Shown here: in pieces, positions 23,946 through 36,070 of the stretch
How the letters are laid out: each line of letters starts with the position of its first letter
Position numbering within the stretch: position 1 is the stretch's first letter
DNA from: Ziziphus jujuba
Taxonomy: Eukaryota > Streptophyta > Magnoliopsida > Rosales > Rhamnaceae
Assembly: GCF_031755915.1 (NCBI RefSeq)
Contig: NC_083384.1
Coordinates: 24,445,001 to 24,509,000, forward strand
Length of the DNA: 64,000 nt
Direction of reading: 5' to 3'
The notes under the pieces: generated by a model
The model's database searches: none
What the model was told of the DNA's origin: nothing
The model's input: the letters and a program-made list of their open reading frames with translations, nothing else
Position numbers and translations under genes: made by a program

Positions 23946-25268
23946 CTATGTGTTTCTATCTCTTGTGATACCTAGGCTCTTTGGACTGTAACGGCCGCCA
24001 CTGTTGTAACAGTAAATAGTAATAGACTGATTTACACATGGTACTACCTGAAGGTCCATAAGGAATTTCTTAAGCAACAGAGCTTTCTTTGTAGCTTCAA
24101 ATGCAGCCACATATTTATATTCAATAATGGAGTTATCAACGCAAGTCTGTTTGATAATTCTCCAACTAATGGCTCCTCCATTTAGGGTAAACACATTGTC
24201 TAATGTTGATTTACTAGAGTTAATATTCTCTTTAAAGTTTAGTTTATATAACCAAGGGTTTTCAAACTCCTACCATAATACACCAGCATATAATCCCTTA
24301 TCCTCATTAGATACTTGAATATATACTTTCGTACAACCTAATGTTCCATTTCTAAATTTGATTGGAAATAACTCACTACTCCTATCACAGATATTTAACC
24401 TAGTGCACAACATTGCATATATAAGACTACTAACTACCAAAGCATAAGGTTTCTTATTCATGAATTCTTTTTCCTAAGAAGTTTTTGTTGATTACTCCTT
24501 AGAAAAATATATTCCATATCTAAAAGGTAAGAATTCCCTCTTAGTAATCTCCAAGCTAAACCTATTCATTATTTTGTTAATGTAAGAATTTTAAAAAAAA
24601 GGCTAATATCTTATTCTTGCAGTCTCATAAAAGTTTGATCTAAAAAATATAGTTAGCTTTACCTAGTCCTTTATATCAAATTGTTCTTTCAAATAACTCT
24701 TTATCTCTGATAACATCTTCATGTCATTTCTGATTAGAAGGATATCATCTACATAAAGGATTAGAAAGCTAGTATTGAACTTTGAATTTTTTTTTTATAC
24801 ATATAGTTCATTAGGACTTCTCAAAACCAAACATTTGCATGGCTGGATCAAACTCGATGTTCATTGACTTGGATGCTTGCTTAAGTCCATAAACTAACCT
24901 ATGTATTCTTGGCCTTGAGCTATATACCCTTCTGATTGCTGCATATAGATATCCTCTTTCAGCTCATCATTTAGGAAAGTAGTCTTAATTTCAATTTGTC
25001 AAGTCTTATAATCAAAAGCTACTTATAGCTAAGAGAATCCAGATAGTTTGAAGCATGGCTACTAGTGTGAAAAATTTTCATAATAATCTATACTCTCTTT
25101 TTGGATATAACCTTTTGCCACCAATCTAACTTTGAAGCTTTCTACCTTCCTATCTAGTCCTCTCTTTCTTTTATAGATCCACTTGCACCAAATGAGTTTT
25201 ATCCCTTCAGGTGCTTTTATAAGAGACCAGACTGAGTTAGAATCTATAGATTCTATCTCATGATCCAT
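23946..25268 (-). pseudogene. Copia-2 reverse transcriptase and RNase H remnants
   Basis: Right to left: 25062-25268 is the RT N-terminus (SNSVWSLIKAPEGIKLIWCK, WIYKRKRGLDRKVESFK, VRLVAKGYIQKESIDYYENF). The catalytic Tyr-Val-Asp-Asp box is intact at 24744-24755. 24270-24461 is the C-terminal part (MNKKPYALVVSSLIYAMLC). 23946-24194 is RNase H (LNGGAISWRIIKQTCV, LLKKFLMDLQVVP, ITIYCYNSG, where the family has YCDNSG, so a catalytic Asp is changed). Stops and shifts separate the blocks. Confidence 0.9.
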
Positions 25269-25999
25269 AGCCTTTTTCTATTCTTGTACATCAACATCGT
25301 CTAATATTTCTTTGTAAATGGTAGGGTTACTATTAGGATTATCCATGACTTGATACGTCTCAACTAACAAGACATACCTTTCAAATTTATCTATCAATAC
25401 CTTTCAGGTTTATCTATCCCTTTTCTACTATGAGTTTGCTATACTAACTATTGTACATGTACAGGAGGATCCAAGTTCAGTTGTTGTAGTGGATCATTAA
25501 TCTCTTCATTATCCCTTTTTTATTCTTGAGCTAGTCTCGAGCTGGTTCCTATACTTGTTCAGCTTCAAGTACTTCTAGTACATTTTCTTTTCTTTGAACA
25601 TGCATAAGAAATAGGGGTAGAAACTTCTAACTAGGAGTTTTAGGTGGATCTCAAACTGAGTCAAGCTCTTCAAGAATTGCTTTACTTTTAGGCTTAAAAT
25701 TCATCATATAATCCTCTTATAAAAAAGTATCATGAGTACTCATAATTACTTTCTTTTCCTTTAAATTATAAAAATATTTTACCTCTTGTTCCTTTAGGAA
25801 ATCCTATAAATATACACATTTCTGTACGAGATTTTAACTTCTGAGTTCTTATACTAAGACAAATGTTGTATCACCTTAAATATGAATATGGTTTAAATTA
25901 GATTTACGCCCTTCCTATAACTTTATGGATGTCTTTAAAATGTATTTAGATAGAACCAAATTCAATAGGTATATGTTTGTTTCTGAGGCATATCTAAAA

Positions 26000-26847
26000 A
26001 ATGATTAAGATAATGATGAATAAGAAAGCATCTACCCTACCATATCCAAAAAGGTCCCATTTCTTCTTGAGGCAACTTTGTTTTGCTAGGGTATACCAAA
26101 GGATGATAGTTGAAAAAGTATCACTGCTTAAGCCAAGAAAGACTTGAATTCATTAGATTGATATTCAATATCTAGGTCAAACCAAAGCTGTTTAATATAG
26201 ATACCTAATTGTTTTTCTACCTCAGCCTTATACTATTAAAATTTATGAAAAGCTTTAGACTTATGGCATATAAGTAAAGTAGCCATCAGTAAACGTGATG
26301 AAATACTCAAATTCGCTTCTAATTTCAATATTCATTGGTCTGCATACATCATTAAGCACTAATTCCAACTATACAGTGGTGTAATTATCGTTGGCCTTCA
26401 AATGCCTCTTTTTCATCTTACTTTCCAAACAAAATATACTGGTATAGGTTCAAAAATTAAGGAATTTAAAATTTCACTTTTAACCAAACCATGAATCCTA
26501 TCATAATTAATATGACATAATTGTAAGTGCTAAAAATACGTTTTATTCAAAATTTTCATTTTCTTAGACAAAGGAAGCTGCTCATCATCTATATTTATAA
26601 TGTCATTAATATTATAATACAAAGGAGATAAGAAATAAAGATCATTCGTCAATTCTCCAAAACCAATATAAGTACAATTATTTTTAACTGAAACTGAGAA
26701 ATTAAGCTGTGCTATTAAACTATGTTTAAATAAACTATTAATGGAAACTAAATTCCTTTTAAAATCTGAAATAGATAAATAGTTTGACAAATATAAAGTT
26801 TTATCATTAAAAGGTGACTCCACTAGTCCTATTGCCAAAGGAGACAT
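26000..26847 (-). pseudogene. Copia-2 integrase and pol N-terminus remnants
   Basis: 26530-26847 is an open stretch from the pol region before the integrase (protease-side sequence such as NLVSINSLFKHS and IGFGELTNDLYFLS). Around 26235-26385 the minus strand reads DVCRPMNIEIRSEFEYFITF, the start of the integrase core. 26000-26180 reads pieces like QNKVASRRNGTFLDMVG, the conserved QNGVAERRNRTLLDM region. Several in-frame stops are present. Confidence 0.82.
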
Positions 26848-26997
26848 GTTTGCTATTTCCCAGGTTCAAGCTTTTTTATCCTTTACTGAGTGGGTTACTT
26901 TGTTTAAACTACTGCAAAGAGTAAGAAACCTGGTTGGTGGCTACTGATTGTAATTCTCCAAAAAACAAGCCTCAACTACATATAAATCACCTATACG

Positions 26998-27688
26998 TGA
27001 TTTAGGACAATCTTTTTTCCAATGACCCTTTTAACCACACTTGAAGCACTTGCTTTTTGACTTTTTCACTGCAACTGGTTTGGTAACAAGAATTGCTTCT
27101 TTTTGCTTTTTATTCTTCTATCCACTTTTAGGTTTAGAGAAACCTTTAGTATGATATGCACTTACTGGTTTGATGAGAGTCTTTTCAGCACTCTCAAGCT
27201 GCTTATGTAATATGAGAAAGCTTAATGTTGTTAATTTTATAGTTTAGTTTGAACTGATTGAAGCTATCAAGTATTGATTCCAAGATCATATATATTTGCA
27301 CCTTTTCCTCTAGCTTAGCCCCCATCACTTTCGCACAATTGAAGTGCTCCATTATTGTGAGACACTATTCCTAGATAATTCCTTTAGTTATACAAGAGTA
27401 CATTATTACCTTTATTATTGCTTGTCTAGCAGTGCTATTACTCTTAGCAAACACTCTCTCTAGAATTTTAATCATTTCCTGTACATTTGCTAGATTTGAT
27501 ATTTGCTTTTATAAATGTTGGCAACTTTGGAAAAAATATAATAGTGAGCTATATTATTAGCCCATGCCAATCTGCATATCTCATATTAGTTCCCTTAGAG
27601 CATTAGCAATAGGTTCTTAAGGCTTTGTAGTTGTTAGGACAAACTTGATTCTCTCATACTTAGGGACAACAAAAAGGTTGGTTTCCAT
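26998..27688 (-). pseudogene. Copia-2 gag remnant
   Basis: Probable start at the ATG 27686-27688 (METNLFVVPKYERIKFVL), followed by broken copia-type gag including a segment like EMIKILERVFAKSNSTARQA. The zinc knuckle at 27007-27048 keeps its Cys-Cys-His-Cys ligands but has an in-frame stop right after the second Cys-Gly (CFKCG, stop, KGHWKKDC). Confidence 0.82.
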
Positions 27689-27949
27689 TGCTCATAATTA
27701 CTTCCATCTATAGGCTTTTGGCTCAAAATCGTAGCTAAGGGATTTAGCTTCGATATTTTTTGAAGATAAAAAAAAAATGCACATATATTATATTAACATG
27801 TAATATTTACAACAAACATACAAATCCCTTAACTACTTATTGCTTATATTTATTATGACAATAATTTTGTTTCTGTTAGAAATACATATGTTGGACAAGA
27901 CAATTGTAAGAAACTAAACTTTGAATATGATATGTATAGTGTCTTACTA

Positions 27950-28245
27950 AGTTAGTTCCTAGAAAAGGTAGGATAGGTTTCAGACTTCTTTAAAACCTAC
28001 CTCCTTATAGAGAGTTTTATTAGATAATACTAAAATTTACCACTCAAAATTGATTTTAGCCAAATCTACCATTTTGAACATGATATATATATATATAGAT
28101 ATATATAGTTTTCTAAAAAATTAGCTCACAGAAAAGGTGAGGTGGTTCTGAGACTCTTTAAAAACTTATCTTCTTAGATAGAGCCTTCTTAAATAACACT
28201 AATGCATACCACTCAAAATTGATTTTAGAAAAAAATCAACCATCG
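27950..28245 (-). repeat. Tandem duplication in the Copia-2 leader, 169-bp period
   Basis: Two diverged copies. CCACTCAAAATTGATTTTAG begins about 28040 and again about 28209, and both are preceded by a GAAAAGGT ... GAGACT/CAGACT ... CTTCTTTA-like run. It lies between the primer site and gag. Confidence 0.75.
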
Positions 28246-29540
28246 TTGCAATATTCTTTTAGGCACTTAATAATATTGATAGATTCTCATTAGGAGGACT
28301 ATTAATATTATTAAAATTGAATATATTATTCATTAATTTAATTTCCAAATTCTTTTAATATTTAAGCATTGTTGACGTTGGACTGTACAATCTCATTAAG
28401 ATTTTGAAATTAATTTAGGTCTAATCCAATATTCTCAATTATGCTTCTTCATTGGGGCATCACATAACTATTCTCTTATTGGAACATTAATGGAGCTTGT
28501 AGGTTTTAAATTAATTTTAACATTCATCCATTCAATATTTTAATTAAATTAAATTACAAAGTTTTCATAATAATATAATCTAGATAAAAAAATATATTAT
28601 TATGCACAGGTATTATGCAATAATATGGCATCACCTATTATATATGACATATTAACACATATAAACATGTTTTATCCATATAATTTAAACAATTATAAAA
28701 ACTAAATAATAAATAGGCCTTTACTCTATGATTTCATAGAAAGAAAAAAAAATTACAAACCTAATTAAGGCCATAATGCCCATCTCGATTTCTTGGCGTA
28801 TTTCTTTTCCTTTCTCCAGATTTTTGTAAGCCCATAGAGTGTTGGCCAAGCTAGAATAGATTTTGTAGGGTTTTAAGTTTAAAACCACAAAATCCAGCTT
28901 GTCTCCTCTTGAACTAGAACATTGAAAACATCATAGGTAGCTGTAAAAAAATATGATCACTATGAAATTTATAGGTAGGTAGATCCTCACGAGAGCAAGT
29001 ACCCACCAAAAATTAGATCGATCAGATGGTGGATGCATCCTCATGCACTCTTTGAATTTTGGCTCATATAAATCAGATGCAACAACTTCAGATGACACGT
29101 TCAGGTGCATTGAAGGGATTTACAGCCTACCACTAGTTGTTATCTTTGTCCATCTAGTTTCCATCCATGGTAGTTGTGTCTCAAACCAATGTCTAGAAGG
29201 TCTCAAAGTTTGATAAACAGTGACAACTGTGTGTTTTTCTTTGGGTACTTTACATATATTTTCCAAAAATTCAATTTTATTATAACATAAATAAATAATA
29301 TTGTTGGAAAATAAATGAGGAAACCTAATATTATGATTAATTTCGTTGTTACTACTCTAATGAAAAAACACAAGCAAAGATCTACCATGGATTAAGGTTA
29401 AAAATCAATCATTTATTCATAATACCAAAATTATAAATAACATGAATATTAGACTTATATGTGCCATATATCTATTAAACATCATATATGTATGAAAATG
29501 AAATTTTGATTCAATCTATCACACACCAATTCAACTAATA

Positions 29541-29553
29541 CTCTGATACCAAT
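29541..29553 (-). promoter_or_regulatory. Copia-2 primer binding site (tRNA-Met type)
   Basis: On the minus strand ATTGGTATCAGAG directly follows the 5' LTR. TGGTATCAGAG is the classic plant copia primer site, complementary to the 3' end of initiator tRNA-Met, where minus-strand DNA synthesis starts. It also fixes the inner edge of the LTR at 29554. Confidence 0.9.
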
Positions 29554-30065
29554 TATTGAAACCATACAGCAGAAGTTAAGATCACATAGTTGAATAAAGT
29601 ATGTGATAGATATATTTTCATCACTCATTACTAATCTGTAACACTATAGAAAATATCTTCTTGAATCCATAAGACCTTCCAAACTATTTTCTACGTTACA
29701 GATCTGCATGTGGTATACTTGATTATCAGAGAATCAAGAAGGTTAATATGAAAAAATACTTTAATTCCTCACAACTGAAACCTCACAGTTTCTATTTTCT
29801 CTCAAGGTGTCTAATTTTCCTATTAAGATTTTGAATTTTTTTAAAATAGTATGCAAAACTTTATCTAACCGAAGGCTAGAAGGCAATATATTTATCGACT
29901 GCCTATCCTGTCTCCTAGGGTTTCAATAAGCACTTTGGACCCTACTAATAGGCTCTTTCTTATAACTTAATAACAAGTTCAATGGACTCTATCACTTAAT
30001 GAGGTAGTGTGGGAATTCTATGGTTTATTATTAATTAAAGCTACTCCAGGAATATACATCCAACA
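29554..30065 (-). repeat. Copia-2 5' LTR
   Basis: 512 bp partner of 22475-22949, longer by small indels and an extra segment near 29945-29990. Its inner end on the minus strand reads TTTCAATA where the other copy has TTCCAACA, so the CA terminus has decayed here. Confidence 0.9.
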
Positions 30066-30784
30066 AAATAGTTGTGGTTCACCGATTTCTTCTTCATTAA
30101 CAAACCTATTGATTATAGAATAGCACTAAGTCACCAAAATTGATATGATTGTCTCAAAACTCAATTATGAATACAAATTAGAAAATTCTAAGGAGTTGAT
30201 TATAGTATTTGATGCATAAAATGGACATCGAGAATTGGAATTGGAAAACTAAGATTGAAGAAGCTTAAAGAGTTAACACCAAGTCAATGTGGAAATTTAT
30301 AAACGTATTATCGATCTGGATGAATATAATACACCCTGTAACTGTCAAACCCATTGAGGGTTTTAGTCAATGAATAATACATTTTTTTATTTTGGAGCTG
30401 GTGTGGAAATCTAATACCAACAAATGACTTGGTGGTTTGGTTTTAGAAGATACATGTATACCAAGGTTGAAGACAAAGTTATTTTGGAAAATATCTACTT
30501 ATAAAAAAGTTGAGATTGTTTTTTTTTTTTTTTAATTTCGGAAAAATTTCACCCAGATCCCTTAAGTTGAGATTGTTTTTTTTTTCTCTCTTCTTTCTCA
30601 CGCGATGGATCCAGCCAGTGCTATAGCCTACTTCACTGTGACCGAGGAGACTGTAACTCTAGTCTCCTTTTCTTTTTCTTTTTTTTTTTAATTTTTTCCT
30701 ATACAACGCTCTTATATAGAGAACCCTGAGCAGCATATAGAGAGGTTTAGTTCATTCATGGATCTGATCATGATCAGCAGTTTG

Positions 30785-30950
30785 TTTTTTTTTTTTTTTT
30801 TTTTGGGGGGGGGGGGTTGAGTAGAGGAAGGAATTTTGAGATGGGTCTGATCGTTGGATGTGTTTGACCATGGGTCTGGTTGGCCGCTTTTTTTTTTTTT
30901 TTTTAATTTTTGATTTGGTGAGTAGAGGAAGGAATTTTGAGATGGGTTGT
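30785..30950. repeat. 101-bp tandem duplication with T and G homopolymers
   Basis: GTAGAGGAAGGAATTTTGAG with the following ATGGGT occurs at 30821 and again at 30922. Each copy is preceded by a long T-run; the first T-run (30785-30804) is followed by a run of about 12 G. Homopolymer lengths may be sequencing-sensitive. Confidence 0.8.
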
Positions 30951-31184
30951 AACTTGTGATTCACTGTTTTAACGGACCCATATGTTAATTTTAGGTTCTT
31001 TGTGGTTTATTTTCACCTGTATTCTGCATTTCTAGCATGTTAAAAGTATTTGTGATTGAATTTCAGATTGTTTTCTGCAGTTTTAGAGTGAGTTTTTTTA
31101 ATTCTTCACAGTCCTGTGTTTTGTTGTCATTTGTTGTTCATATTAATTGAGTTAGGTGCAATTGATGTGCTTTAGGATTGGTAA

Positions 31185-31190
<6 letters not shown>

Positions 31191-31224
<34 letters not shown>
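31191..31224. repeat. (GA)n microsatellite
   Basis: GA dinucleotide tract, one interruption (GCGA) near its end. Confidence 0.93.
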
Positions 31225-32757
31225 AAAAGAGATTTTTTTTAAGAGAAATTTATTTATGTATCTAGTCAAAATTGATTTTTAAAAGATTAAATATTATTAG
31301 ATGTATATGCCATGTAGGAAAAGAGAAAATATTAAAAGTATATTTGTCAATTCATATGCCACATAGGAAAGAAAAAATGTATTATAAATGAAATCAAATT
31401 TTATGGTACAGATATCTATATTTTTTTTTATTGTACGAACATTTATAAAGATGATAGTTTTCAAAAAAATTATCATTTTTGTGTATAGTATTGATAATAA
31501 TTTTGAAAAACAAAATTTTTTTTAAAAAATATATATTTTTTAAGACGTTTGCATAATAAAAAATAAAAACAACTGCACCGTAAAAAAACTTTATAAATGG
31601 ATTTCTAACGAGAGGAGAGGTGTTTGGAATTTCTCTAACCTCTTGAACGTATTTTTAATTTTTCCGTATGGGAGGAGCATGAAATGTACCTTAAAAAAAT
31701 TCCAGTGAGATTAATGAGTGTGTATGTGTTTTATGCAGAAGAAAATGTTAACTTATGGAAATACACTTTCAGCTTTTCTCCATAAAATGTAATTAAGAAA
31801 ACCTAATGATATGGGCTATTTGGTTATTATCAAAACGTGAGAGAGTTAGCTAAAATATCACGAAATTTAGCAGTGAAAATTATAGAGATATTGACACTAA
31901 TGCACTCTAAACTATGTTAACTTTGCACTTTACATCTTAAATAATTTTTTCTGACATTTTACAACTCAAACTTAACTTAACATTACATTGTTGGTCCTTC
32001 TCCCAATATCTGTTGAAAACATTAATAGATTTACATACAGTTTGAACATCAGTATAAACCAAGCGCATTTTTTGTCTTTTTGCCCTTTTCTTGTAAATTA
32101 ATAGATTTGCTCATTCAACCTTACCACCAAAGATTGGAGACTCTACATCTTTAAATCCATCAAAACAAAATCAAAAATCTCTCAGCTTATTCTCTTGCTT
32201 CTTCTTCCTCTTATTCCCCTTTTACCAACCACATTCCTAAGCTAGAAAATAGAAAAAAGGAAAGCCCTAAGAGGCGCATATACGCATATAAATCTATATA
32301 AGCTTACTATCCTCAATTACTGGCTATTTTTATGTTTTTTTGATCAAGTATTGACTATTTTTACCAAGCAAACATGGAGAAATATACAACTCTTTTCTTC
32401 TCTTCCCATTAAAAACCCACTTCTATAGAGTAGAGAGACACAAAACTAAAACTCAAAAAAGTAGGAATTCTCAATTCTTAGAGAGAAGTAAAGCTTTTAA
32501 AAGATAGAAAAATAAAAAAACCTCAACTTCCAAAATAACATTTCCATATCTTTTTATCTAAATTGTTTTGTTGCAAGAACTGACACATGATAACAACAAT
32601 TACTACTTTAGTTGTCAGAATAAATTCTTCTACTTTGACCAAATTTCCCAATCCAAAATGGTTGCTAAATTGGGTCGGATCAACATCTTATGCACTTTGA
32701 AATTCAATCCTTTCGCAAACACAACTGTTGTATCTCCATCTAAAACTCATTAATAGA

Positions 32758-32976
32758 TCACCTTGTCCATGAATGCACCGTCTGAATAATACAGGATGCC
32801 CAATCCTCATTTACAGCATCACCTCGCCTACGAAGATTGATGTTGATAGAGTAATTCATGACCAAAAGTGGCCATTTGACAATACACCGGAGTTCATCAG
32901 AACCATTGGTGGACAAAGAAAGTCGAACAAAAACCTTATGGGTTCCTTGTGTTTTTAATAAACTTATTGGAACCAT
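32758..32976 (-). pseudogene. Unidentified gene-like fragment inside the outer TIR element
   Basis: A 72-codon minus-strand open stretch with clearly coding-like composition in an AT-rich setting; the translation includes HKVFVRLSLSTNGSDEL, RCIVKWPLLVMNYSINI and RRRGDAVNEDWAS. Flanking DNA (32590-32750 and 32980-33060) is also less AT-rich than usual and may belong to the same source. I do not recognise the family. Its place between long TIRs suggests a host gene fragment captured by a Pack-MULE. It has no start context or full length, so it is probably not functional. Confidence 0.45.
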
Positions 32977-33332
32977 TTAAGAAGCTGCAGTAAACGAAGT
33001 TCAATGATCGAAAAGTGGAATTCCGTTAGTCATCAATTGAAGCACTTTATCAGGGATCAGGATTCAATTTTTTACTATAAAACGCAAAGATTATTACTAA
33101 CAGAACCGCTCCGAGAACCTTTTCAGGATCTCCTAAGTTGGTTTTGCCTAGTGAACCCTTATTAGATAATTCATAAAGAAGATCCAATAGAACCTAACTT
33201 AAATTGCGGATAACCAATGCATGTACTATAACATAATACCTCAATATATTAAAATAAAGTTACAACAATATGCAAATTCACAACTATAGTCAAAATCTAT
33301 AGCTCATCTTATTACTGGTCATTACTTCATAT

Positions 33333-34331
33333 CAGTGAAGAAAATATCGATGTCAATGAAAATTTTGAGGGTATGAATTTGTGGAAATGTCGATATCCAT
33401 GGAAATATTGATAAGGTTACGAAAACTGTAAATTTTTAATTTAAAATACAAATTTTGACATATAAGGTAATTAATATAGTAAAATAATATAAAAATACAA
33501 TAATTAGACTACAATAATAATAAAATAGTCCATAAAATATTACAAATTATTATAAATGAATAAAATATAATGTTATTTAGTGCCAAAATATAGAATAATT
33601 TAACAAATAATACTAAGATACAAGAAATTCTCAAATATAAGATTTCCAATATTTAATAATATTCTGTATTATGATTTCATTTCAATTTTTTTTTCTGATG
33701 TCCAACTCGTTTAACACTTTGAAAATCCATAAACATTGAATTTAAAGAAATCGAAATAATAAACAATTTCTGCACTTTTATCCACTTTCTGCACTTCATT
33801 AAACAATTTAACTATTAAAAAAATTAATATATTTTTTAAACATTAAAAAATCAATAAAAAAAATTTCTTCCAAATCCTTCCTTTTCTTCTTTCCCTGCCT
33901 ACCTGATCTCTTTCCGTCTTTCCCTTCCTACTACTAGGCCGGTCGATCTCTTGCAGTCTTTCCCTTCTGGCGTGGTCTTCCTCCTCTCTCTTTCCCTTTC
34001 CTTTCCCTTCTCTCTTTCTCTTCTCTTTAGGCTCTGGTAGATCACAAGTCTTCTTCTTCTTCTTCTTGAGACAGAGGCCGGCCTATATTTCCATCCAAGA
34101 TCTCCACCGACAACCAGCTTTTCCTCTGTGTTTTCACCGTTGTCCACCAAAAATCTGACACTCCCACCGATTTTCAATGATTCCGCCAATATTTATCGAT
34201 TTCAGCGATTTCTCCAGTATCCCTGATAGAAACTTCTTCCCCCCCCCCCCCCCCCCCTTCAATCGAGCTGGTGTCTGACACATGACATTGTCACTAATAT
34301 TTCCACTATATCGTTGATTTTTGCTTCATTG
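33333..34331. mobile_element. hAT-like element inside the gypsy LTR
   Basis: 999 bp with terminal repeats CAGTGAAG ... CTTCATTG (CAATGAAG on the other strand), extending imperfectly inward (AAAATATCGATGTC against CAAAAATCAACGATA). Flanks are TTCATAT at 33326-33332 and 34333-34339; one more base on the left of each copy differs. The other gypsy LTR has the uninterrupted site ACTACATATACATAATAGG (about 41568). The interior carries CGATATTTC/ATTTCCA phrases and a 19-base C-run at 34239-34257; no transposase. Confidence 0.85.
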
Positions 34332-35202
34332 GTTCATATACATAATAGGATCACTGTTGTGTTTATAATTTAGGTTAGAGCATTCTAAAAGTATTTGTAA
34401 AATGAAATAATACAACTAATACGAATAAATCTGAATAAATAAAGATAAACAAGCAAGGATAAATACTACTGCAGCTGAGAAAAACACATAACAATAAGCA
34501 ATGAGCAAAGTACACTGTTCGCTAACTGCCTAGACATACAGGAACAAATTTAAAAACAAATAAAACATGTGATAAAAATATTTCAGTAAGTGACTTAGTA
34601 TTATGATAAAATAATATTTTATTTCTGCAAAACTTTCTCTCAAAATCTCCCATTCCACTCTTTCAAAAAGTTTCTCTTTTAAAATCATCCCATATCCATA
34701 TCATTAAATAGAGATTTAAATGTCATAAATCAGTATCTCATTTAAATATTATAAATTAGATCAATCATGATTTAAATACTAGATATAAAATAATATAAAT
34801 ATATTTATAATAATAATTATGGAAATAACCTAAAACATAAAAGATAAAAAAACCAACAATGTACTAAAAAAATACAATTAATGTACGATACAATATACCT
34901 AGCATTGCCAAGTGGTGCACAACATCCCGAAACACCATCAAACGGTAAGAGAGAGAAAGAAACTTATGAGATGAATTCACCTCATGATCTTTAGCATTTT
35001 GAAAGTATCTTTACATTACAAAACCTTGGGATAAACCCAATTCACAACCATTAGTGTACAAAAGATATCGTGGCAATAATAAACCTGTAGGATGAACTTA
35101 TCTTATGATCCATATTTTACTACAAGAATCGTGGCAAACCTACAGTTTATAACATAATATTGAACTCAAATATTGATATTATATGGTACATCAATGAAAA
35201 AC

Positions 35203-35312
35203 AACTATAAATATCATAAACAATCTTTTTAAGATTATGATTTTTCATTTTTCAAAGAACTATAAATATCATAAACAATCTTTTTAAGATAATGATTTTT
35301 CATTTTTCCACA
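35203..35312. repeat. 55-bp tandem duplication private to the left gypsy LTR
   Basis: AACTATAAATATCATAAACA and the following 35 bases occur twice in direct succession (35203-35257, 35258-35312) with one or two differences. The other LTR has a single copy near 42350-42400. Confidence 0.85.
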
Positions 35313-35780
35313 ACAAATACTATACCATAAACTAAAATTTAATATTTAAATCCAACCATTTATTAAATATTCCAAAAATTCTAAATCACCATTTTTTGCC
35401 AAAACACAGATACCAACAGTGAAGTATATATTACCATAAATTATTTTTAAGCACTACAAAGTATAAAACACTTAAACATGATTAAAAATGGCAATTTCCA
35501 ATCCACTTCTCCAAAATCAAATATTTTCCAAAATGATTAAACCATCAATTTAATTGTCAAAATATTTGTTATTATTGTCAAAATATTTAAATAACAACAT
35601 TCACAAGTTCAATATAAATTTATTTGAATTTAAAACCATTAAAATTTTTATCAAAAGACGTGGAATGATAACACATATATGTAATATTTATATATGCATA
35701 TAATAATCATTTAAATCAAATCATGTATATATCATATTCAAACTATATATATATGCATATACGTATATATATATATATAT

Positions 35781-35906
35781 AGAATAGTTTTACGGTGCGG
35801 ACTGTTCGTATACACATATACACAGCAAAGCCATCGTTTTTTTCCAAAAAGAGTCAATTTTTTGTGCGGTTCGCATGTGGACGGTCTGCACCGTAGAATA
35901 TCCCTA
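35781..35906. mobile_element. Small MITE in the TA repeat of the gypsy LTR
   Basis: About 125 bp with inverted ends: GTTTTACGGTGCGGAC on the left against ATTCTACGGTGCAGAC (reverse complement of the right end). It sits within a TA run, consistent with a TA-type target site, and is absent from the corresponding TA run of the other LTR (about 42820-42842). No coding sequence. Confidence 0.8.
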
Positions 35907-36070
35907 TATATATATATATTACTAGCATGCTAAAAATCATTTAAAAATACCACTCACAGATACCACTGAGCTTACTCCTACTCCTCTGCATAGTCGCCTT
36001 TAGTCTCAGTATGGGTGCGTGTAATATATCAAAATATTCCTCAAGCTCCGATAAATCAAATCCAAAATGT

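Larger units (their letters stand above)
22475..30065 (-). mobile_element. Copia-2: decayed Ty1/copia LTR retrotransposon
   Basis: 7591 bp on the minus strand: LTRs at 22475-22949 and 29554-30065, a tRNA-Met-type primer site just inside the 5' LTR, and gag-pol remnants in copia order. A purine tract (AAGTGGAAGAT on the minus strand, about 22950-22960) abuts the 3' LTR. Flanking 5-mers AGGTG and AAATA match at only two positions, so the target duplication is not demonstrable. Frames are interrupted throughout, but the RT catalytic box is intact. The leader between primer site and gag (27689-29540) is about 1.85 kb and holds a duplication. Confidence 0.92.
30066..31884. other. Intergenic DNA with simple repeats
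   Basis: No gene established. At 30605-30667 the plus strand reads ATGGATCCAGCCAGTGC and continues as MDPASAIAYFTVTEETVTLV with a normal base composition and a pyrimidine-rich leader, but then enters a T-run and I recognise no family. 30785-30950 is a 101-bp duplication and 31191-31224 is (GA)n. 31225-31875 is AT-rich without features. Confidence 0.4.

Noticed and set aside
22470..30070. AGGTG / AAATA as a Copia-2 target duplication
   Set aside because: Only two of five positions match. All three differences are G/A and could reflect decay, but that is not enough.
33899..34189. Basic, Arg-rich minus-strand frame
   Set aside because: It lies inside a non-autonomous hAT-like element and over CTTCTT/CTCTTT simple sequence.
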